Assembly (NCBI RefSeq): GCF_016405855.1
Contig: NZ_JAEFCA010000002.1
Location: 372,001 to 436,000, forward strand
DNA length: 64,000 bases
Origin: Flavobacterium sp. IB48
GTDB taxonomy: Bacteria; Bacteroidota; Bacteroidia; Flavobacteriales; Flavobacteriaceae
Direction of reading: 5' to 3'
Of the stretch, positions 18,743 through 27,650 are shown in pieces. The translations under genes and the position numbers were made by a program. Positions within the stretch are counted from its first letter, which is position 1. Every line of letters starts with the position of its first letter. Below the pieces are notes generated by a model, which saw only the letters and a list, made by a program, of their open reading frames with translations, was not told the origin of the DNA and ran no database searches.

Positions 18743-19063
18743 ATTTTGGCGTTTAAGTTAGTAATATCTAAAACTTGTAAGAATTAAATGATACAATTGT
18801 AATGATAAAAAATAAGAAAAAAACTATATTTTAAATATATTTTAAAATTTTAACATAATACTTTACTTACAAAAAAGCAAATGATTAGATTTTACTGGGA
18901 GTTTTTATGTTTTTTTAAAGTTTGCATAAAAAAAGATAATGAGGGATAAAATTTGGAATTGTACAATTTTTTTAAATATCCTCCGCTTGCACAAGTGAGG
19001 AGCAACTTACCCAAACAATTAATAAGAACTATTTTATCCCAATGTGTTTTCCTTTTCAAAGTT
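18743..19063. other. Non-coding gap, no gene seen
   Basis: About 320 bp of A/T-rich sequence between the divergent lipoprotein gene and the toxin-antitoxin operator. I see no open frame, tRNA or strong hairpin; it presumably carries both promoters. Confidence 0.4.
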
Positions 19064-19083
19064 TTGGTGTAAATTTACACCAA
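19064..19083. promoter_or_regulatory. 20-bp perfect palindromic operator of the toxin-antitoxin operon
   Basis: TTGGTGTAAA is followed directly by its exact reverse complement TTTACACCAA, ending 19 bp before the antitoxin ATG. A perfect palindrome in this position is the normal binding site of a ribbon-helix-helix antitoxin, so autoregulation is expected. Confidence 0.75.
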
Positions 19084-19102
19084 CTTCAAAATTTATATTA
19101 TT

Positions 19103-19351
19103 ATGCCACGACAAAGTATATCATTAACAGCTCCTAATGACGAATGGTTAAAAAATCAGGTTAATACAGATGAATTTAGTAGTAAAAGTGAGGCTATTAA
19201 CTATTTGATAAAGCAAGCACGTTCGAGAGAAGAATACTACGAGTTTGTAAGGGCAAAAATAGAAAAGGGAGAAAAAAGCGGTTTTGCAAAAAAACAAACC
19301 AGAGAAGAAATGTTAGCCGAATTTAAAAAAGATTTACCTAGTAATGTATAG
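19103..19351 (+). CDS. ParD-like type II antitoxin (ribbon-helix-helix)
   Basis: An 82-residue protein. Residues 1-40 form a ribbon-helix-helix DNA-binding domain typical of ParD/CC2985 antitoxins: beta strand QSISLTAPND, then helices beginning at WLKNQV and SKSEAINYLIKQA. The charged C-terminal tail (from about residue 45) would wrap and neutralise the toxin. The start follows a 20-bp perfect palindrome. The gene overlaps the toxin start by 8 bp (ATG at 19344), the usual antitoxin-first arrangement. Confidence 0.9.
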   Translation: MPRQSISLTAPNDEWLKNQVNTDEFSSKSEAINYLIKQARSREEYYEFVRAKIEKGEKSGFAKKQTREEMLAEFKKDLPSNV

Positions 19352-19622
19352 CTATTATTTAAGTAGCGAAGCCAAAGAAGATTTAAAAAGAATTTATTAT
19401 TATGGTGTTAGTAAGTTTGGCGTTAATCAAGCTGACAGCTATTTTAATATGTTTTATGATTGTTTTGAAAAAATAGAAGCAAATCCTTTTTTATTTCCAT
19501 CTGCTGAACACATTAAAAAAGGATATCGTTATTGTCTTTGTGGTGTTGACACTATTTACTACCAAATTAACGGAGATAAACGGGTAGAGATTATTGCCAT
19601 TATCGGAAGGCAAGATTTTTAA
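19344..19622 (+). CDS. ParE/RelE-superfamily toxin
   Basis: A 92-residue protein with the RelE/ParE toxin pattern: LSSEAKEDLKRIYYYGVSKFG in the N-terminal helices, IEANPFLFPSAEH in the middle, GYRYCLCGVDTIYYQI strands and a C-terminal VEIIAIIGRQDF. ParE members poison DNA gyrase and RelE members cleave ribosome-bound mRNA. Pairing with a ribbon-helix-helix antitoxin favours ParE-type. The 8-bp overlap with the antitoxin implies translational coupling. The gene looks intact. Confidence 0.88.
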   Translation: MYSYYLSSEAKEDLKRIYYYGVSKFGVNQADSYFNMFYDCFEKIEANPFLFPSAEHIKKGYRYCLCGVDTIYYQINGDKRVEIIAIIGRQDF

Positions 19623-19681
19623 AGCCGTTTCCCTTGCTGGCACGAACATCTCGCCCCGTGCACAGATAAAAGAGAAATGAG

Positions 19682-19710
19682 AATGAGCCCGATACAATAT
19701 CGAGCTCATT
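19682..19710 (-). terminator. Probable terminator of the beta-helix gene
   Basis: AATGAGC (19682-19688) pairs with GCTCATT (19704-19710), and inside it CGATA pairs with TATCG around a 3-nt CAA loop, with one C/A mismatch. On the minus strand a T-rich tract follows. It lies 56 bp past the stop of the 19766 gene; its use by the toxin operon from the other side is possible but has no T tract. Confidence 0.55.
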
Positions 19711-19765
19711 ATGATGAAATTTAATTATAAATTCAACTGCAGTTCATTTTCTAAATTTTAATCTA

Positions 19766-22708
19766 TCATTTAATAATCAATTTTTTAGAAACATTAAATC
19801 TATTAGAGTTAATTGTCACAATATATATTCCAGCGGTTAAATGATGACTGATTTTTGAAGATGAACTGATTCTGTTTACCAAAACTTTTCTTCCGCTGCT
19901 ATCAGTAACTGTTACAGTTGCTGTATCACCTGCTTCCAGTTGTGGCAAAACAATATTAAATTCATTATCAAATGAAGGATTTGGATAAATGCTAACTACA
20001 GTATTCTCAACCGCAACTTCAACAGGATTCACTTTTTTCGATGTCGAAGTGTTTTGAAACTGCCATTGTGCACTTTCCCAACTATTTTGACCACCAAGAT
20101 ATTGTGCAGAACCATTTAGATTTTCAATATGAATCATTGCTGTTGTCTGCCATCTGTTTTTGATTCTTATCCAGGTTGCGTCTACATTTTCGGAAGACCA
20201 TTGTGCGCTCCACCAGCTAGACTGACCTGCTGTACATTGTACTGCACCGGTTAAATTCTCAATATGCATTACATCTCCTGTACCTACATTTTTAATCATA
20301 TAATAAGTGCCATCAATGGCTACTTTTTCCCATTTATAAGTATTGTCTGCAACTGTTGGACCGTATCCTACATTGTTTCCGGCATCATATAAATAATTAC
20401 CTGTCCATTTGTTTTTAATTGTAAAATAGCTTCCTGTTGCGGCATTTACAGTAATTGCTGCAGTACTCGTTTTATTTCCATCAACTGTTGTTACAGTAAT
20501 TGTAGCGGTACCTGCTGAAACTGCAGTGACTAATCCTGATGAATTAACCGTTGCCACAGCTGTATTGCTTGAAGTATAATTAACCGATTTATTAGTTGCG
20601 TTTGAAGGCAAAACTGTTGGTGTTAGTTGCTGTGTTCCGCCTACCGCTAATGTAGCTGATGAAGGGCTCAAGCTCACACTTGTTACTGCTACATTTGATG
20701 AATTTACTGTTATTACAGAAGTAGCCGTTTTATTACCATCCTGAGTCGTTACGGTAATGGTAGCTGATCCCGAAGCAACTGCAGTTACTAAACCTGAACC
20801 ACTTACTGTCGCAACACCTGTATTATTTGAACTATAACTTACTGTTTTATTGGTAGCATTGGCAGGAGAAACAGAAGGAGTTAATTGCTGTGTAGCACCA
20901 ACACCTAGAGTTACTGCTCCTGGCGAAAGCGTTACACCTGAAACCGGAACATTTGTAGTTGAGCAGTTTGCGCCCTGTGTCCATGAAAATGTACCAATTG
21001 CACTAATTTCTTCATTAGTTGTGGCATTTCCGCCTCTATTAGAATAATTCATATTACAATAGGTACCGTTTCCGCTTGGAGAACCTGCAATAAGCACAAA
21101 ATAGCCTCTGCCCCAGTTTCTGTTCAATACATTGTTATTTGGATATTCTTTACCAGTTCCGTTAACGGTTATGTCTTTAAAAGAAAGATTATAAATCCCA
21201 TCTCCTGATCTTTTACTAATAGAAATCGCATCGTTTCTTGAATCTATAATATCAATGCTGTAAAGCTGAACATTCTTAACCTGACTTCCGGCATTCGTAG
21301 CACTAAAAATATCAATTGCCGCCACGGGATTATTGTAGGTATCATTAAAAGTTCCGCAGGCTGTTACGGTAATATCATGAATTTCGTGCATACCATCGTT
21401 GTTAAATGGTGCTCCCGGAAAATTATTACTTACTCTGATTCCTGCTTCCAAATTGTCTTTGATAATTAAATTGTAGCCTTTGTTGTTTTTCCCTCCATAA
21501 ATAGCAAGTCCACAAGCGCGCCAACAATTTTCTGAAGTATTGTATCTAAATGTATTATTGATACATTCGAGTCCGTCAGCAGACCAAATCGCCTGATCGT
21601 CGTCTCCATTGTTTCTAAAATTACAATGTTCTACAATTGAATTCGCTGTTCCTTTACAAAGATTGATTCCATCGGCATAATTATTTCTAAAACGACAGTG
21701 CGATAATGTAAAGCCGTCAGCAATTGCTGGCCCACCAGAATTGTATTGCGCAATCCAAGCACCACATTCAAAATGTTCTGCCCAGATATTTTTTACTATT
21801 GAACCACTTGTAAAAACTCCATTTATAGCTTTATAAGAATTACTTCTCGAAGCTGAATTTGTTGTAAGATATAAATCTGTGAACGAAATATTACTTGCAT
21901 TGGCACGTAATCCGCCATTTAAACTGCTTGTGTTGGTAAAATTAATCTGTGTGTACCACATTCCTGCGCCAATTAGCGAAGTGTTTGCTGAACCAAAATA
22001 TAATTCTCGGTTAACATTATAAACCCCGCTCGGAACAAATATTTTTTTTCCGCCATTTGCATCAATAAAAGTCTGAAGATCGCTTCCGTTACCTGAATAA
22101 GTTACGGCACCTGCAGGAGCTGTAACAGCTGTTGGCACTGGTTCCATTTCTGCAAAGTCAATATGCACATTACCAGATTCTCTCACCAATTTTAATGTTC
22201 CGTTTACAGCAATTTTAGCAGGAAGTTTATAACGAACTTCATCAAAACGCATTCTTGGGTTTTGATTCGTAATTCCGTTATTGTTCGGATTTCCGTTGCT
22301 CCACAAATATTCCCAAGACCAAGTTGAAGTCAAAGTAAGCGTTGTAAGCTTTGTGTTGCCATTATAAACCCCAATAGTTCCAGATTGCCCGTCAGGAACA
22401 CTATAACGAATTACTAATCCATCGGCAGCTTCACTTAGCGTCCATTGAACGGTCGCGTTTGTGGCAGACATATTCACACACTGCTGATCTGAAGCTTCTG
22501 ACTGAAGATCGGCCTGATTGTATGATTTTGTAGTAACTAAAGCACCATTAGACAGTTGACCTAAATTTGCTTCGTACCTCTTATAAGGTGCATCATAATA
22601 ACCGCGCTGGGCATAGGAACCTGAAGCAAAAAGAAGAAAAAAAAGCCATAATATAACATGGTAATATTGGGCTTTTCTCAAAAAAATAAAATGTAATTTG
22701 TTTCTCAT
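19766..22708 (-). CDS. T9SS-exported multidomain beta-helix protein (possible polysaccharide-active enzyme)
   Basis: A 980-residue secreted protein. In order: a signal (to about residue 33, SYAQ); an N-terminal beta-sandwich of about 150 residues of the type placed before parallel beta-helices in GH87-like proteins (VQWTLSEAADGLVIRYSVPD, LTSTWSWEYLW); a right-handed parallel beta-helix of about residues 200-580 (FVPSGVYNV, ADGINLCKGTANSIVEHCNF, NNGDDDQAIWSADG); two Big2-type Ig-like repeats of about 85 residues each (about 585-759); a ricin-like beta-trefoil (about 760-897) with repeated I(K)N(K/R)W and HIENL(T/N)G; and a T9SS type A sorting domain (about 898-980, SIYPNPSFDNEF...AGIYIVTI...KKLIIK). 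The acidic DDDQ patch in the helix is a candidate catalytic site. GH87 alpha-1,3-glucanase-like activity is a guess; a lyase is equally possible. Confidence 0.85.
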   Translation of the reverse strand: MRNKLHFIFLRKAQYYHVILWLFFLLFASGSYAQRGYYDAPYKRYEANLGQLSNGALVTTKSYNQADLQSEASDQQCVNMSATNATVQWTLSEAADGLVIRYSVPDGQSGTIGVYNGNTKLTTLTLTSTWSWEYLWSNGNPNNNGITNQNPRMRFDEVRYKLPAKIAVNGTLKLVRESGNVHIDFAEMEPVPTAVTAPAGAVTYSGNGSDLQTFIDANGGKKIFVPSGVYNVNRELYFGSANTSLIGAGMWYTQINFTNTSSLNGGLRANASNISFTDLYLTTNSASRSNSYKAINGVFTSGSIVKNIWAEHFECGAWIAQYNSGGPAIADGFTLSHCRFRNNYADGINLCKGTANSIVEHCNFRNNGDDDQAIWSADGLECINNTFRYNTSENCWRACGLAIYGGKNNKGYNLIIKDNLEAGIRVSNNFPGAPFNNDGMHEIHDITVTACGTFNDTYNNPVAAIDIFSATNAGSQVKNVQLYSIDIIDSRNDAISISKRSGDGIYNLSFKDITVNGTGKEYPNNNVLNRNWGRGYFVLIAGSPSGNGTYCNMNYSNRGGNATTNEEISAIGTFSWTQGANCSTTNVPVSGVTLSPGAVTLGVGATQQLTPSVSPANATNKTVSYSSNNTGVATVSGSGLVTAVASGSATITVTTQDGNKTATSVITVNSSNVAVTSVSLSPSSATLAVGGTQQLTPTVLPSNATNKSVNYTSSNTAVATVNSSGLVTAVSAGTATITVTTVDGNKTSTAAITVNAATGSYFTIKNKWTGNYLYDAGNNVGYGPTVADNTYKWEKVAIDGTYYMIKNVGTGDVMHIENLTGAVQCTAGQSSWWSAQWSSENVDATWIRIKNRWQTTAMIHIENLNGSAQYLGGQNSWESAQWQFQNTSTSKKVNPVEVAVENTVVSIYPNPSFDNEFNIVLPQLEAGDTATVTVTDSSGRKVLVNRISSSSKISHHLTAGIYIVTINSNRFNVSKKLIIK

Positions 22709-23087
22709 AAGTTTTGGTTTATTAAATAGTTAGTGCCTTACAAAAAGGCCATAACGAAACTATACTTAAAAAAGAAATTAAGGTAAAAATGGACAAAAAA
22801 TCAAGATCTATAAAACGATTTTTTAACTATAAAAACCTGACAATCAATATAATATTTTTTTTTGCCAAAATAAAAAATCAAGAATCAATATAGATGCAAA
22901 TTTGATAATTTAAGGTTCTGAAAATGAGAATATAAAAAAAATAACCTTCTTTTTTAATCTCATTTGCTTCTAAGAATTTACTTATATCTATTTCTCTAGA
23001 ATCGTCTGATTAAAAAACTTTATTTTTCTCAATTTGCAAATTCAGCCAAATCTATTTATTACAAAAACAATACATTTTATCCATAAA
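22709..23087. other. Non-coding gap, no gene seen
   Basis: About 380 bp, roughly 75% A/T, upstream of the beta-helix gene and downstream of the META gene. I see no open frame, tRNA or conserved operator; it must hold the beta-helix gene promoter. Confidence 0.4.
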
Positions 23088-23116
23088 AAAACCAGTGAAT
23101 CAACTTCACTGGTTTT
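23088..23116 (-). terminator. Intrinsic terminator of the META/DUF4377 gene
   Basis: A perfect 12-bp stem (AAAACCAGTGAA with TTCACTGGTTTT) and a 5-nt loop are followed on the minus strand by T residues, 51 bp past the stop of the gene at 23168. Confidence 0.8.
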
Positions 23117-23167
23117 CTATTCTTTCATAAATCATCTTCAATTTTAAGATGACTTATAGAACTGAAT

Positions 23168-24190
23168 CTATTTTGTAATGCCAAACATCATGACCAATCT
23201 ATCATTAAGATAAAAATTAAGCGTTTGATCTGCTACATCAAAACGCAAGTCTTTATTGTTTAAATACGACAACATTTTTTGCTCTGTTTTATTTGCTTCT
23301 TCATCAATACATGCCATTCTTGTAGACGCTACTTTATCAAAAGAAATATGATCACCATTAGTTTCATAAGTTCCAGAGAAGTTGTTGCAACCTGAATTTC
23401 CGCTTACTTTTTTTTCTGCTGGGTTAAACTTAATAGAAGCTTTTCCGTAATCTTGTCCAACATTTTCTAGTGCAATTAGTTTCCAATTGTTTTTTGCAAT
23501 AAAACTCCAAAGTTGGTCTTGAGTTGGTATAGAAAATTCCATAACGACTTTGTTCTTAGTGTTTTTGAACTGTACTTTATTGTTTTTCTTTGCGATCTTG
23601 AACTTTTTGTTGGTGATCGCTGTGCTAAATTCTTTTTCTAATTTCATGCTTTCGTCATCACAAGCCATTAAAGTTCCCATAGGGGAATTGGTCTTAATTT
23701 GATTTTTTGAAGAAAGCTTCGTGTATTTTACGTTGAAATTATTGCATCCGTTTTTACCGCTTATTGTTCCCGTTTCATCATTAATGATAATAAATGCTTT
23801 TCCGCTGTTTACCTTTTTTCCATTTAACTGAGTTAAAATCATTTTGGTATTATAAATTCCGTTTTCCTTAGTTACAGGCGTTTTAGAAATTATGCTTTTC
23901 AGTTTATATTGGTATGCAGAAGCATCAGCCGGAATAGGTTCTGGTCTTTTGGTTTTCGTAACCAGTATCTCATATCGGTTTCCTTTTTCAAAATTAAAAC
24001 CTTCAATATGATCATAAAATAATTGCCATTCTTTGTCATTATCATACTTTACCTGCAGACATTCCATTGGGCCAATGCCTGTACATGGCACTTTACTTTC
24101 TTTTACAAACATTTTTAAACTTTCCTGACCATATGTAAATGTTGATAATAACACTACTACAAAAACATACATACATTTAAATCTTTTCAT
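23168..24190 (-). CDS. Exported DUF4377 protein with two META (HslJ-like) domains
   Basis: A 340-residue protein with a signal peptide ending at TYGQ. Residues about 25-105 match DUF4377 (KVPCTGIGPMECLQVK, EGFNFEKGNRYEI). Two META domains follow: one at about 115-220 (GTISGKNGCNNFNVKY...TLMACDDESMKLEKEF) and one at about 230-335 (KVSGNSGCNNFSGTYE...TRMACIDEEANKTEQ). META domains occur in HslJ, linked to heat and novobiocin resistance in E. coli; the biochemical role is not known. The repeated GCNNF and MAC(D/I)DE pairs suggest internal duplication with a conserved Cys pair in each copy. It appears to be a single-gene transcript with its own terminator. Confidence 0.85.
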   Translation of the reverse strand: MKRFKCMYVFVVVLLSTFTYGQESLKMFVKESKVPCTGIGPMECLQVKYDNDKEWQLFYDHIEGFNFEKGNRYEILVTKTKRPEPIPADASAYQYKLKSIISKTPVTKENGIYNTKMILTQLNGKKVNSGKAFIIINDETGTISGKNGCNNFNVKYTKLSSKNQIKTNSPMGTLMACDDESMKLEKEFSTAITNKKFKIAKKNNKVQFKNTKNKVVMEFSIPTQDQLWSFIAKNNWKLIALENVGQDYGKASIKFNPAEKKVSGNSGCNNFSGTYETNGDHISFDKVASTRMACIDEEANKTEQKMLSYLNNKDLRFDVADQTLNFYLNDRLVMMFGITK

Positions 24191-24526
24191 TTATTTTAAT
24201 TTTTTAGAACACCGATTAAGCGCTCTGATTATTCAATGATTTTTTTGCAGGCACGAATTGTGCCACTTTAGAATAAAGGATGTTTTTAACTTTTTTTTAT
24301 TATCCCTAAATTACGCTTTTTCTTTAACAATCTAACTACTACATACTAATAATCAGTTCATTGTTTTGTATAAGCAAAAAATCATCCTTCTGTTTTAGTT
24401 AAGGATGATTTAGTAGGATTTTTTAGTGTATTTAAATTTAATCTGTCAGATATTAATTCTATAATAGATTTAAGATCGAATTAATACAGCTGCTCTTCGA
24501 ATGTTCAACTGAAAAACTTCTAGCTT
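24191..24526. other. Non-coding gap with a palindrome and a terminator
   Basis: No gene seen. A palindrome GGCAC-GAATT-GTGCC occupies 24250-24264, 60 bp upstream of the META gene start, and may be an operator or a repeat remnant. A hairpin at 24379-24411 is listed separately. The rest is A/T-rich. Confidence 0.4.
24379..24411 (-). terminator. Terminator-like hairpin downstream of the 24527 gene
   Basis: AAATCATCCTT (24379-24389) pairs exactly with AAGGATGATTT (24401-24411) around an 11-nt loop. A run of T follows on the minus strand. It lies about 115 bp beyond the stop, farther than usual. Confidence 0.6.
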
Positions 24527-25246
24527 TTAAAATAGCAGCGAAAAACCTTTGGTATATTTTATAAACAAATCGATTGCAACCAGAATAATGATAATTAATA
24601 TAAGAGCTATAAAATAGGTTTTTCTTTGAGCTCTTTTATCAAATTCAAAAGTTTTGGGATTAATAAAATTCTCTGCGTAAACTGCTGGAGAAATTTTTAT
24701 ATGAGGACAAAATAAAGCGGCACCTTGCAAAAAATGAGCAATTAACTGATTTCTATTTTTCGGAATATAAGATAGTCCATTTTCAGCTGTAGAAAAATGA
24801 AGAGGAACTTTTACACCATTTTTAAAACCGAAAATATATCCTGGTGAATATTTTGTTCCAATTTTTCGATCAATATCGCTTACATAAGCTTCTTTGCTAC
24901 GTTCTAAGTCTTTATACAAAATACTTTGAACCGTGCCATTAAATTGGTGATGGTGCAAACCATCTTGATCTACAGCAATCAAAATGACTTTTTTATGCTT
25001 CTGACGTTCGTAATTTTTATAAAGTCCCCAAATACCCCAAAGCAGTAAAGGGAAATAGATAAGATCGAATATCATTTCTCTATTAGACAAACTGCTATTG
25101 TGCTCCAACTGAATACTTAAAGGAACTCCAACAAATAGAGAAAGCATGGCAAGGCATAAAAGTCCAAACAGTAAATATATTACTACTGTAGCGGTGTTAT
25201 TGCGCTCTGAAGATATTCTCGGAAAGTTTTCTTTATTATGAATCAT
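24527..25246 (-). CDS. Membrane protein of unknown function
   Basis: The ATG at 25244-25246 is chosen, giving 239 residues; the frame extends nine codons further up with no improvement. Two membrane segments lie near residues 20-65 (YLLFGLLCLAMLSLFVGVP and IYFPLLLWGIWGLY), then a soluble region of about 130 residues with beta-type segments (KVILIAVDQDGLHHHQF, YIFGFKNGVKVPLHFSTAE), and a last membrane segment near the C-terminus (FIALILIIIILVAIDLF). The arrangement resembles membrane-anchored PH-like proteins, but I cannot name a family. It follows the YdeI-like gene by about 40 bp and is probably co-transcribed with it. Confidence 0.65.
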   Translation of the reverse strand: MIHNKENFPRISSERNNTATVVIYLLFGLLCLAMLSLFVGVPLSIQLEHNSSLSNREMIFDLIYFPLLLWGIWGLYKNYERQKHKKVILIAVDQDGLHHHQFNGTVQSILYKDLERSKEAYVSDIDRKIGTKYSPGYIFGFKNGVKVPLHFSTAENGLSYIPKNRNQLIAHFLQGAALFCPHIKISPAVYAENFINPKTFEFDKRAQRKTYFIALILIIIILVAIDLFIKYTKGFSLLF

Positions 25247-25287
25247 TAATTTTATAAACTCTTGAGGAAACAAGCTGGTATTTGTGG

Positions 25288-25902
25288 TTATTTCTTAGAT
25301 TGCCAAAATCTGTCTTTCCCTTCTGCAATCCACTCTAGCGATTGTGTAATTCTTTTATTTCTAGTTTCATCTGTCTTGGCATCTGCAATCCAAATAATAT
25401 AATTTTTACGGAATGACGGCGATTTGCTTTCAAAAATCTCGATCGCTTTGCTGTCCTTTTTTAATGCATCCATAAATTCTTTAGGAGCCACAACTTCTGC
25501 AGCAGATTTTTCTTTTACAGGTTTAGGTTTAGCGGTTCCGTTTTCATTTAAAATCATTGCCTCTTTGATATATGCGGTTAATATCTCTTTACTTGGCAAC
25601 TCCGATAAGTTTTTGATCTTGTCTAAATAGCCAAATTTTTTGCCCGCTTTTACACTTGCTTGAATTTCCTTGTCTTTCATCAATTCAGCTTTATATAAGC
25701 TAAAAGAACAATGTTGTTTAAAACCTCCCATCATAACTAAATGATCACCTTTATAAGAATAATGTGGTGTTCCCCATTTAATATTTTCTTCTACATCGGG
25801 GCAGGTACTAAAAATTACATCTCGTAAATGGTTTAAAATAGGTTTTGCAAAGTCTGCCATTTTTGCAATGTAAGCTGTAACATCTTTGTTATAATTTCCC
25901 AT
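25288..25902 (-). CDS. YdeI/OmpD-associated family protein with a DUF1801 domain
   Basis: A 204-residue cytoplasmic protein. Residues about 15-110 match DUF1801 (an iron-chaperone-like YdhG/frataxin-type fold; CPDVEENIKWGTPHYSYKGDHLVMMGGFKQHCSFSLY). The C-terminal part (VAPKEFMDALKKDSKAIEIFESKSPSFRKNYIIWIADAK...RI) is the YdeI/OmpD-associated, 'bacteriocin-protection' module. Family members are linked to peptide resistance in Enterobacteria, but the biochemical function in Bacteroidota is unknown. It is the first gene of a likely two-gene unit with the membrane protein at 24527. Confidence 0.88.
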   Translation of the reverse strand: MGNYNKDVTAYIAKMADFAKPILNHLRDVIFSTCPDVEENIKWGTPHYSYKGDHLVMMGGFKQHCSFSLYKAELMKDKEIQASVKAGKKFGYLDKIKNLSELPSKEILTAYIKEAMILNENGTAKPKPVKEKSAAEVVAPKEFMDALKKDSKAIEIFESKSPSFRKNYIIWIADAKTDETRNKRITQSLEWIAEGKDRFWQSKK

Positions 25903-26097
25903 TGATTGAACTATTTAATTTTGTGATAAATTTTCAAAATGTTTTATTATGCTCTAATACAAAATGTTTAACATTATTTTTTCGAGCTCATAACAAATCT
26001 ACTTAATTGATTATTTAAAATATATCCTATTAAAAATATTTTATAAACATTATTTCATACAATCCTTTAAAATTTGGGATGCAAACTTTATAAAAAA

Positions 26098-26131
26098 TTA
26101 AAATCCCATTTCTAATGAAATGGGATTTTAA
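26098..26131 (-). terminator. Intrinsic terminator of the amino-acid permease gene
   Basis: A perfect 14-bp stem (26098-26111 with 26118-26131, core AAAATCCCATTT) with a 6-nt loop begins 9 bp past the permease stop. The A/T arms supply the T tract on the minus strand. Confidence 0.85.
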
Positions 26132-26139
26132 AAAACTAC

Positions 26140-27564
26140 TTATTTTTTTACTTTAAATATTTTATAAAATAGGAAAAGAATACCTAGCCAAATAGGAATC
26201 AATTCTACGGATATCTTCATATTTGTCATCCACATGATGGCTAAAATACCTAGTAAAAATGCAAAACAGATGTAATTGCTTACTGGGTAAAATATTGAAG
26301 CAAATTTTGTTTTTGTATTTTCCTCGTCTTTTGCTCGTCTAAATTGCAGATGCGTATACGAAATCATAACCCAGTTAATAACCAAGCAAGAAACTACTAA
26401 AGACATTAAAATGCTAAAAGCTTCTTCTGGCATTATTTTATTGATTAAAATACAGATTGCAGCAAAACAGGAAGATATTAAAATAGCATTAACTGGCACT
26501 GAGTGTTTGTTTAACTTCTTTAAAAACTTTGGAGCACTGCCTTGATCTGCTAAACCAAATAGCATACGTGAGTTGCTGTATACACTACTGTTATATACAG
26601 ATAAAGCTGCAGTTAATACAATTAGATTAAGAACATTAGCGATAAGCTTTGTAAAAAAGATTTTCTGGCCAAATAACGTAAATTCCATTCCGTTTAAATT
26701 TTGAAAAACCATTACAAACGGACTACTATCTGTGGTAATTTGTCTCCAAGGTGACAAAGCAAATAAAATTACTAATGCACCAACATAAAATATAAGAATT
26801 CTATAAATAACCTGATTGGTTGCTTTTGGAATGTTTTTTTCTGGATTTTCTGCTTCAGCAGCGGTTATTCCAATTAGTTCTAGTCCGCCAAAAGAAAACA
26901 TAATCAGCGCCATTGCAGACAATAAACCTTGGAAATTTCCATTGGCCGTTTTTTCAAAGAAACCTTTTGGAAAAAAACCTCCATCGTTATATAAATTATG
27001 AATTGTAGCGTGTTCTCCTCCTGTTCCGCTTATTAGCAAATAAGTTCCAAAAAGAATCATAGCAATAATGGCAACTACTTTTATAATTGAAAACCAAAAT
27101 TCTGTTTCTCCGTACACTTTTACAGAGGCAAAATTTAAAGCGTTAATAACCAAGAAGAAAAATAAACTGGATGCCCAAAGCGGAATTTCGGGCCACCAAA
27201 ACTGTACATAAACACCAATTGCTGTAAGTTCTGCCATACTAACCAGAATATATAAAATCCAATAATTCCAACCTGATGCAAAACCAGCAAATGAACCGCA
27301 ATATTTATAGGCAAAATAGCTAAAACTTCCCGAAACAGGTTCTTCAACAACCATTTCTCCAAGTTGTCTCATTATAAAAAAAGCGATAATTCCGGCAATA
27401 GCATATCCTAAAATAACAGACGGTCCCGCTAAAACGGCTGCTGGCCCAATGCCAAGGAAAAGGCCTGTTCCTATAGATCCGCCTAAGGCAATTAACTGAA
27501 TATGTCGATTAGTGAGTCCACGTTTAAGCTGAGTCTCTTCTGCAGCATCATGATTATTTTTCAC
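26140..27564 (-). CDS. aroP: Amino-acid permease, AAT family, AroP-like
   Basis: A 474-residue inner-membrane transporter with twelve membrane segments of the APC superfamily. The opening LKRGLTNRHIQLIALGGSIGTGLFLG is the AAT-family signature, and the sequence closely tracks enterobacterial AroP through EEPVSGSFSYFAYKY, FASGWNYWILYILVSMAELTA, MFSFGGLELIGITAAEAENPE, VLTAALSVYNSSVYSNSRML and INWVMISYTHLQFRRAK. AroP imports Phe, Tyr and Trp with protons. Paralogues such as PheP, GabP and CycA are similar, so aromatic specificity is probable, not proven. It is transcribed alone and has a strong terminator. Confidence 0.88.
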   Translation of the reverse strand: MKNNHDAAEETQLKRGLTNRHIQLIALGGSIGTGLFLGIGPAAVLAGPSVILGYAIAGIIAFFIMRQLGEMVVEEPVSGSFSYFAYKYCGSFAGFASGWNYWILYILVSMAELTAIGVYVQFWWPEIPLWASSLFFFLVINALNFASVKVYGETEFWFSIIKVVAIIAMILFGTYLLISGTGGEHATIHNLYNDGGFFPKGFFEKTANGNFQGLLSAMALIMFSFGGLELIGITAAEAENPEKNIPKATNQVIYRILIFYVGALVILFALSPWRQITTDSSPFVMVFQNLNGMEFTLFGQKIFFTKLIANVLNLIVLTAALSVYNSSVYSNSRMLFGLADQGSAPKFLKKLNKHSVPVNAILISSCFAAICILINKIMPEEAFSILMSLVVSCLVINWVMISYTHLQFRRAKDEENTKTKFASIFYPVSNYICFAFLLGILAIMWMTNMKISVELIPIWLGILFLFYKIFKVKK

Positions 27565-27650
27565 AGATTAGATTTTAAAAGGATTTAAATGTTTTTGGAA
27601 ATGTACAAAAAGCGAAGATAACTTAAAAAAGGAATCGTACAAAGAGTTTG

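Noticed and set aside
20450..20960. Repeated sequence in the beta-helix gene as a mobile or CRISPR-like repeat
   Set aside because: It encodes two in-frame Ig-like domains, a normal protein-level duplication.
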